DNA of 43,486 nucleotides from JBDTMT01 sp033764095 (GTDB lineage: Bacteria; Desulfobacterota; Binatia; HRBIN30; CADEER01), in the NCBI GenBank assembly GCA_033764095.1, contig JANRJF010000070.1:1-43486 (forward strand). The letters run 5' to 3'. The notes under the pieces are model-generated. The model was not told the origin of the DNA. It saw nothing but the letters and a program-made list of their open reading frames with translations, and made no database searches. Numbering within the stretch: the first letter of the stretch is position 1; every line of letters starts with the position of its first letter. The position numbers and the translations under genes are program-made. Of the stretch, positions 37,921-43,486 are shown piece after piece.

Positions 37921-40227
37921 TCAGAACAAGCTGAGCTGGCGCTGCGCGCCGGTGAGCGTCGCGAAGTCGGTGCCGATGAAGCGCAGGATGGCGTCGGCGA
38001 GCGGCTCGAGCTGGTGCTCCAGGTAGTGCGTGTAGTCGGGCGCGGCGGTCTCTTCGCCCAGCGGCTCGGGGCCGGCGAGCGTCATCGTGTAGGCGACGAT
38101 GCGTCCGGCCTGCTCGCCCAGCTTGCGCGCCGCGCGCACGTGCGGTGGCGTCGTGGCGGTGTAGGCGCTGAGGTCCTTGCGCACGGCTTTGCGATAGGCG
38201 AGCGCGTCGTCGTGTCGGCCGGCGCGCAGGTCGGCGACGAAGTCGCGCACGAAGGCATCCACCGCTTCGTCCTGGAACACGCGTTCGAGCAGGCCGCGTT
38301 GGAAGCGTTTGGCGACCTCGCTCCAGTCGCGCCGTACCGCCTCGAGGCCGACATACTCGATACGCTCGGCGCCGGCGGCGTCGACCAGCACGCCGGCGTA
38401 GCGCTTCTTGCTGCCGGTCTTGCCGCTGCGCACTTCCGGGAGGAAGAAGCGCCGGTAGCACTTCTCGAACTCGAGCTCGAGGAAGCTCTCGCAGCGGTAG
38501 CGCTCGCGCACCACGCGTGCGACCGCATCGCCGATGCTGCGGCGCAGGGCTTCGGCGCCGGCGAGCGCGGTGGCGTAGTCGGGCTCGCCGCTGTCGATGA
38601 AGAGCGAGTCGGTATCGCCGTAGATGACGCGATAGCCGGCGGCCTGTGCGGCGTCGGCGGCGCTCTTGATGAGCAACTGCCCGAAGTGGGTGATGGCGTT
38701 GGCCACCGCCGGCGAGAACAGGCGCGAGCTGCTGGCGCCGAGCACGCCGTACAGCGAGTTCATCAGGATCTTGATGGCGTTGGCCTGCACCGGGCGGCCC
38801 TCGCGTTTGCCCTGCTCGCGCGCGGCGGCGAGGCGTTCGACCAGCACCGGCAGGACGCCGCGCGGCTGGCGCCGGAAGCGCGCCCCATTCGGTGCGACGA
38901 TCGCGTCCGAGTCCGCGCTGGCGTCGGACCGCAGCGTCAGCGGATCCAGATTGAAGGTGCGGATGAGGCTCGGGTACAGGCTCTTGAAGTCGTAGACCAG
39001 CACGTTGCGGTAGAGGCCGGGCAGCGAGTCCATCACCCAGCCGCCGAGCAGGCGCGCGTCGCCGGCGCCGCCGACCGACGGGGCAACATGACCGCGGGCG
39101 CGCAGATCGCTCAGGTAGAGCGAATCGACCGAGGCGATCGCGGCGCTGACGCGATCGAGCGGCATGCCGGTGAGCAGGCTGCGCTCGACCGCCAGCTCGA
39201 TCAGGCCGGTGCGCGCCAGGATCTCGCTCACCAGGCGCGCGTCCTCCAGGTTGTAGGCGACGAAGTGCTCGGGATCCTCCTGGTAGGCGCGCAGGATCGC
39301 GTCGGCGCGCTGCGTGCCGGCGATCAGCTTGCCGCGCCCGAGGATCGCCTGCGCGGCGGTCTCCAGCCGGTAGTCCTGCAGGCGGATGAAGGCGCCGCGC
39401 AGCAGCGACAGGCCGTCGAGCACCAGGCGGCCGACGGTGACGGCGCGCGCCTCGCGCGTGTACGACATCTCGCGGCGCAGCTCGAAGCGATCCTCGGTGC
39501 GGCCGATCGGCAGCGCCAGCCGGTAGTGACGCGCGCGTCGCGCCAGCACGGCGAGGTCGAACTCGGCGACGTTCCAGCCGGTGATGATGTCCGGATCGAG
39601 CTCGTCGAGGTAGGCGCGGAAGCGGCGCAGCAGCTCGCGTTCGCTCGGCACCGGCTCGGCGTGCGGCAGCGGGTGCGGGTGGACGATCAGCACGCGGCTC
39701 AGCGTCGGGCAGTGCAGCGCGATCGACAGCACCTGCTCGGCGCGCGGGTCGGTCTCGATGTCGATCGACAATACCTTGAGCGTCGGCGTCCACTGGCAGG
39801 GGTGGATCGCCGGGTTGCGGAAGACCCGCCCGATGCGGCCCTGGGTCTCGCTCGCCCCCTCCACCTGCAGCGAGCCGCGGATGCCGCGGTCGATCAGGTA
39901 GCGGCTGGCGAAGCGCACGTCGGCCTCCAGGCATTCGATGCCCGCTGCTTCGAGGCGGCCGCGCAGCGGTGGGACGTCGCCGGGCACGCCGACCGTCGCG
40001 CGCTGCACCGGTCTGTCGTCGAAGGCGCGCAGGTCGGTCTCCGCCAGCACCAGGCTGGGGGCGAGGCGGATGGCGCGGTCGTGATCGGCGGCGCGGACGA
40101 AGAAGTACGGCCGGGTGCGGTCGTCGATGATCAGGCAGGGCTCGCCGCTCTCCAGCACGCCGTAGAGATGGACCTCCGGCACGCCGTCGCGCAGGCGATA
40201 GGTCGGCGTGAGGATGAAGGCGCGCAC
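37921..40227 (-). CDS. polB: DNA polymerase II (B family)
   Basis: A 768-residue repair and translesion polymerase with 3'-5' exonuclease. Exonuclease motifs: SIDIETD (Asp156, Glu158), NVAEFD (219-224), YNLED (325-329). Polymerase motifs: DFKSLYPS (413-420), KILMNSLYG, YGDTDS (536-541, the catalytic Asp pair). It ends in QLSLF, a beta-clamp-binding pentapeptide. All catalytic residues are intact and the length is normal for PolB. It lies 26 nt after rmuC, so the two may form a DNA-maintenance operon. ATG 40227. Confidence 0.97.
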   Translation of the reverse strand: MRAFILTPTYRLRDGVPEVHLYGVLESGEPCLIIDDRTRPYFFVRAADHDRAIRLAPSLVLAETDLRAFDDRPVQRATVGVPGDVPPLRGRLEAAGIECLEADVRFASRYLIDRGIRGSLQVEGASETQGRIGRVFRNPAIHPCQWTPTLKVLSIDIETDPRAEQVLSIALHCPTLSRVLIVHPHPLPHAEPVPSERELLRRFRAYLDELDPDIITGWNVAEFDLAVLARRARHYRLALPIGRTEDRFELRREMSYTREARAVTVGRLVLDGLSLLRGAFIRLQDYRLETAAQAILGRGKLIAGTQRADAILRAYQEDPEHFVAYNLEDARLVSEILARTGLIELAVERSLLTGMPLDRVSAAIASVDSLYLSDLRARGHVAPSVGGAGDARLLGGWVMDSLPGLYRNVLVYDFKSLYPSLIRTFNLDPLTLRSDASADSDAIVAPNGARFRRQPRGVLPVLVERLAAAREQGKREGRPVQANAIKILMNSLYGVLGASSSRLFSPAVANAITHFGQLLIKSAADAAQAAGYRVIYGDTDSLFIDSGEPDYATALAGAEALRRSIGDAVARVVRERYRCESFLELEFEKCYRRFFLPEVRSGKTGSKKRYAGVLVDAAGAERIEYVGLEAVRRDWSEVAKRFQRGLLERVFQDEAVDAFVRDFVADLRAGRHDDALAYRKAVRKDLSAYTATTPPHVRAARKLGEQAGRIVAYTMTLAGPEPLGEETAAPDYTHYLEHQLEPLADAILRFIGTDFATLTGAQRQLSLF

Positions 40228-40253
40228 CGGTGCAGCTTAGCAGGTGCGCGCAG

Positions 40254-41771
40254 TCAGCCGGCGCTGGGCTTGTCGTCTGCTGAAGCGGCGTCTGCCAACG
40301 CGTCCGAACCCGGCGCGGCCGCGCCGTTGTCGCCGTTCGGCATGCCGGCCAGGGTGAGCTGGCGCGGGGCGCGGTCGATCATCTCGACGGCTCCGATCTC
40401 CTCCTCGGACCCGGCGCCGAGATCCTTGAAGCGGCGGGCGCTGACCAGGACGCGCGATTCCAGCGAGGCGACGGCACGGTTGTAGGCGTCGACGGCGTTG
40501 TCGAGCCCCTTGCGCAGCGACTCGAAGTGGCCGGCGAAGGTGCGCACGCGATCGTGCAGGTCGGTGCCGAGCTTGCTGATCTGCTGCGCGCTCTGCGCCA
40601 GCTGCTCCTGCCGCCAGCCGTAGGCGACGGCGCGCAGCAGCGCGATCAGCGTCGTCGGACTGGCGGGGATGACGCGTTGGTCGACGCCGTACTCGATCAG
40701 CTCCGGATCGTGCTGCAGCGCGGCGCTGAAGAAGGTCTCGCCCGGCAGGAACATGACGACGAACTCCGGCGTCGCGTCGAACTGGCTCTGGTACGACTTG
40801 GCGCCGAGCTTGACCATGTGGGCGCGCACCTGGCGGGCGTGGCTCTGCAGGTGGGCGTCGCGCAGGGCGTCGTCCGTCGCCTCCAGGGCCTCCAGGTAGG
40901 CGCCGAGCGGCGCCTTGGCGTCGATCACCACCTGCTTGCCGCCCGGCAGCCGCACCACGACGTCGGGGCGGAACTTGCCGTCGTCGGTGCTGGCGACGTG
41001 CTGCTCGACGAAATCGCAGTAGGCGAGCATGCCGGCGAGCTCGACGACGCGGCGCAATTGGATCTCGCCCCAGCGGCCGCGCACCGAGGGGGCGCGCAGC
41101 GCCTTCACCAGGTTCCCGGTCTCCGACTGCAGCTGCAGCTGCGTCTTGGCCAGCGCCTGCACCTGTTCGGTCAGCGTCGCATAGTGGCCGATGCGCTGCC
41201 GTTCGACCTCGGCGAGCTTGGCGCCGACCTGTTCCAGCGAGGCACGGATCGGTTGCACGAGGGTTTCGATCGCCTGTTGGCGCCGCTCCAGGTCGCCGAC
41301 CGCGCCCTGCTGGAACTCGCCCATCGAGGCCTTGGCAAGCTCGAGGAACGATTGATTGTTGCGCCGCAGCGCCTCGGCCGACAGCGCCTGGAAAGCCTCG
41401 CGCAGTTGCGTTTCGTTCGCCTTCAACAGGGCGAGCTTCTCCTGCGCGGCGCGCGACTCGCTCTCGGCGCGGGCGCTCAGGCTCGCCTGGTCGGCCTGCA
41501 GACCGCTCAGCTGCGCGCGCAGAGCGGCGGCGTCCGCCTGCCAGCGGGTGCGCTCCTGCTCCTCGCGGGCGAGCTGTGCGGAGCGTTCCTCCAGCCGAGC
41601 TTCCACATCGCCGGCGCGGGCGGCGGCGGCGGCGAGCGGGCGGGCGGCGCGGGCGCGCGCGATCAGCCAGCCGAGCAGCAGGCCAAGCAGCGCGCCGAGG
41701 CCGGCCCCGATGGCGAGAGCGAGGCCGTCGAGCTGAGCCAGCGCGGTCAGCCAGGGCGGAATGGTCGACAC
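40254..41771 (-). CDS. rmuC: DNA recombination protein RmuC
   Basis: A 505-residue protein; the likely start is GTG 41771, as upstream in-frame sequence is antisense to the DUF507 gene. N-terminal membrane helix (about 14-36), long coiled coil (about 45-210), then the RmuC nuclease-like domain: PSVRGRWGEIQLRRVVELAG, KFRPDVVVRLPGGKQVVIDA, KAPLGAYLEAL, EFVVMFLPGETFFSAALQHD, ASPTTLIALLRAVAYGWRQE. RmuC limits inversions at short inverted repeats in E. coli, notable given the many inverted repeats in this window. C-terminal tail is acidic and low-complexity. Confidence 0.94.
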   Translation of the reverse strand: MSTIPPWLTALAQLDGLALAIGAGLGALLGLLLGWLIARARAARPLAAAAARAGDVEARLEERSAQLAREEQERTRWQADAAALRAQLSGLQADQASLSARAESESRAAQEKLALLKANETQLREAFQALSAEALRRNNQSFLELAKASMGEFQQGAVGDLERRQQAIETLVQPIRASLEQVGAKLAEVERQRIGHYATLTEQVQALAKTQLQLQSETGNLVKALRAPSVRGRWGEIQLRRVVELAGMLAYCDFVEQHVASTDDGKFRPDVVVRLPGGKQVVIDAKAPLGAYLEALEATDDALRDAHLQSHARQVRAHMVKLGAKSYQSQFDATPEFVVMFLPGETFFSAALQHDPELIEYGVDQRVIPASPTTLIALLRAVAYGWRQEQLAQSAQQISKLGTDLHDRVRTFAGHFESLRKGLDNAVDAYNRAVASLESRVLVSARRFKDLGAGSEEEIGAVEMIDRAPRQLTLAGMPNGDNGAAAPGSDALADAASADDKPSAG

Positions 41772-41861
41772 GGCCGCAGCTTCGCACGCAGTGGGCGTCG
41801 CGTGCCAGGCGGGAGGCGCCAGCCGTTGTCGCGCCGCCGGTGGACGGCTATGGTCCGGGGC

Positions 41862-42137
41862 GTGCGAGTTCCCGATGCGGCGATTGCGCGGCTGGCCGAA
41901 GACGTGGTCCGCGCGCTCATCAAGCCGGGCTTCATTAAGGCCAAGGTGCCGGAGCGGCAGCTGGCCGAGCGCGTCGCGCGACTGCTGGTGGAGACCATGC
42001 ATGCCGAGCAGGACCTGGAGGAGGAGGCCGAGAAGCTGGCGGCCAAGCTCGGCCGGCAGGCGTTGGGCATGGATCAGCGCAAGTTGATCGAGGGCATCAA
42101 GGCGCGCCTGGCCAAGGAACGGAACTTCCCCCTGTAA
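41862..42137 (+). CDS. DUF507-family protein, first of a tandem pair
   Basis: A 91-residue helical protein. GTG 41862 gives the family-style start MRVPDAAIARLAEDVVRALI; an ATG at 41850 would add four residues. Conserved blocks are HAEQDLEEEAEKLAAKLGRQ and MDQRKLIEGIKARLAKERNF. Function unknown. Its TAA overlaps the ATG of the second DUF507 gene (TAATG). Divergent from rmuC. Confidence 0.85.
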   Translation: MRVPDAAIARLAEDVVRALIKPGFIKAKVPERQLAERVARLLVETMHAEQDLEEEAEKLAAKLGRQALGMDQRKLIEGIKARLAKERNFPL

Positions 42138-42409
42138 TGAAGTTCAGCGAAGCCCGCCTCTCATACCTCTCGCACAAGCTGGTCGAGATCCTGCGCAAGG
42201 AGGGTCTGGCCGACGTCGAGAACGAGCGCCTCGCCCTGCAGGAGATCAAGCGCGTCCTCGACGGACAGCGCGAGCGCGACAACAAGCTCGACGAGATCGT
42301 CAAGGCGAAGATCGCCTCGCTGTCCCGCAAAGTGCCGTACGGCAGCCCTGAGTGGGACGTGCTGTACCGGCGCTACATGGAAGAAGAGCATCGGAAGCAG
42401 AAAAGTTGA
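42137..42409 (+). CDS. DUF507-family protein, second of a tandem pair
   Basis: A 90-residue protein starting at ATG 42137: MKFSEARLSYLSHKLVEILR, then ERDNKLDEIVKAKIASLSRK and a short C-terminal PYGSPEWDVLYRRYMEEEH. It is about the same length and helical layout as its neighbour but clearly diverged, as in other genomes where DUF507 genes come in pairs that may form a heterodimer. Translationally coupled to the first copy. Confidence 0.87.
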   Translation: MKFSEARLSYLSHKLVEILRKEGLADVENERLALQEIKRVLDGQRERDNKLDEIVKAKIASLSRKVPYGSPEWDVLYRRYMEEEHRKQKS

Positions 42410-42419
42410 CCCGCCTGGG

Positions 42420-42447
42420 TTGACATCCGAGCCTCGCAGCCTAATTG
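42420..42447 (+). promoter_or_regulatory. Sigma70-type promoter for groESL
   Basis: TTGACA (42420-42425), a 16-nt spacer and TAATTG (42442-42447) make a near-consensus promoter about 108 bp before groES. Neither a CIRCE inverted repeat nor a sigma32-type promoter is visible between 42410 and 42555. Confidence 0.6.
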
Positions 42448-42555
42448 ATCGGCGTTTGATTTGGGCTGGCGAGCGCCTCGTCCGGCGCCCCGCGCCGTCC
42501 CGCGACAACCGAAACCGAACCAGTCACCGACACAGTCCAGGAAAGGAGAGAGGGT

Positions 42556-42849
42556 ATGAAAATTCGCCCGCTGCAGGATCGCGTCATCGTCCAGCGCGTT
42601 CAGGAAGAGGAAAAGACCAAGGGCGGCATCATCATCCCTGACACCGCGAAGGAGAAGCCCCAGGAGGGCAAGGTCGTCGCGGTCGGCAAGGGCAAGGTCA
42701 ACGACGACGGCAAGGTCACTCCGCTCGACGTCAAGGCCGGCGATCGCATCCTGTTCGGGAAGTACTCCGGCACGGAAGTGAAGATCGACGGCGAGGACTT
42801 CCTGATCATGCGCGAGGACGACATCCTCGGCGTGCTGGAAGGCAAGTAA
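42556..42849 (+). CDS. groES: Co-chaperonin GroES
   Basis: A 97-residue protein from ATG 42556 with AAAGGAGAGAG upstream. Sequence KIRPLQDRVIVQRVQEEEKT, the mobile loop KGGIIIPDTAKEKPQEGKVV and the end LIMREDDILGVLEGK are standard. It forms the heptameric lid of GroEL. Followed 17 nt later by groEL. Confidence 0.99.
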   Translation: MKIRPLQDRVIVQRVQEEEKTKGGIIIPDTAKEKPQEGKVVAVGKGKVNDDGKVTPLDVKAGDRILFGKYSGTEVKIDGEDFLIMREDDILGVLEGK

Positions 42850-42866
42850 GGGCGCAGGAGGAGATC

Positions 42867-43486
<620 letters not shown>

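Noticed and set aside
42410..42555. CIRCE operator or heat-shock sigma promoter before groES
   Set aside because: No TTAGCACTC-type inverted repeat and no sigma32-like -35/-10 pair was found; only the sigma70-like pair stands out.

Overview
The window is very GC-rich, densely coded DNA from a Gram-negative bacterium. LpxA, a System I cytochrome c maturation cluster (ccmEFH), YqgE, RmuC and a periplasmic DUF4124 protein all point to an outer membrane. FtsH, a B-family DNA polymerase II, tandem DUF507 genes, an XrtH-like exosortase, two luciferase-like (LLM, F420-type) oxidoreductases, an acyl-CoA dehydrogenase and a fused 3-oxoacid CoA-transferase together suggest a soil or sediment lineage near the old Deltaproteobacteria, for example the Candidatus Binatota. 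That placement is an inference from gene content only. Most of the window is ordinary chromosome; the only mobile-type gene is a RAYT (REP-associated transposase).

Layout. 1-1.5 kb: truncated acyl-CoA dehydrogenase, a SnoaL-like protein, and a RAYT flanked by inverted REP hairpins. 1.5-8.6 kb: ftsH, yqgE, CoA-transferase, lemA-DUF2207. 8.8-13.1 kb: small hypothetical, NYN nuclease with a histone-like tail, LLM oxidoreductase, PPOX flavoprotein, EamA exporter. 13.1-16.8 kb: a minus-strand run VOC - small membrane protein - DUF7064-like protein - gloB - galE - 85-aa protein - (inverted repeat) - EamA. 16.9-20.2 kb: PhaR-type regulator, nitrilase-family amidase, DUF4124 protein, cold-shock protein, HIT-like mini protein. 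20.2-24.6 kb: minus-strand run yacG-lpxA-ccmE-ccmF-ccmH-ccmI-like, joined by 1-4 nt overlaps except for the lpxA-ccmE gap. 24.6-25.8 kb: exosortase and partner membrane protein. 25.7-32.2 kb: epoxide hydrolase, GST, LLM oxidoreductase, PA0069-type radical SAM protein, beta-helix protein, MBL hydrolase with dodecin. 32.3-36.2 kb: CoA-disulfide reductase-rhodanese fusion, AIG2-like protein, ETHE1-like MBL protein, PduO-type cobalamin adenosyltransferase, cupin lipoprotein. 36.2-42.4 kb: TetR and alpha/beta hydrolase with a clear operator-like palindrome, polB, rmuC, two DUF507 genes. 42.4-43.5 kb: groES and the 5' part of groEL. No stretch longer than about 160 bases lacks a gene or repeat.

The most unusual signal is not a gene. 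Four large inverted repeats of unrelated sequence (3498-3615, 5792-5966, 12119-12233, 13081-13165) lie at gene 3' ends. They share one architecture: each arm is built from three or four copies of a short tandem word (period 10, 8, 7 and 7 bp), the arms face each other as near-perfect inverted repeats, and they contain or nearly touch the stop codons of the adjacent genes. Three of the four sit exactly between convergent genes. One also carries G-quadruplex motifs on both strands. They look like an unrecognised class of 3'-end element, either bidirectional terminators or 3'-UTR structures, or small non-autonomous insertions that favour stop codons.
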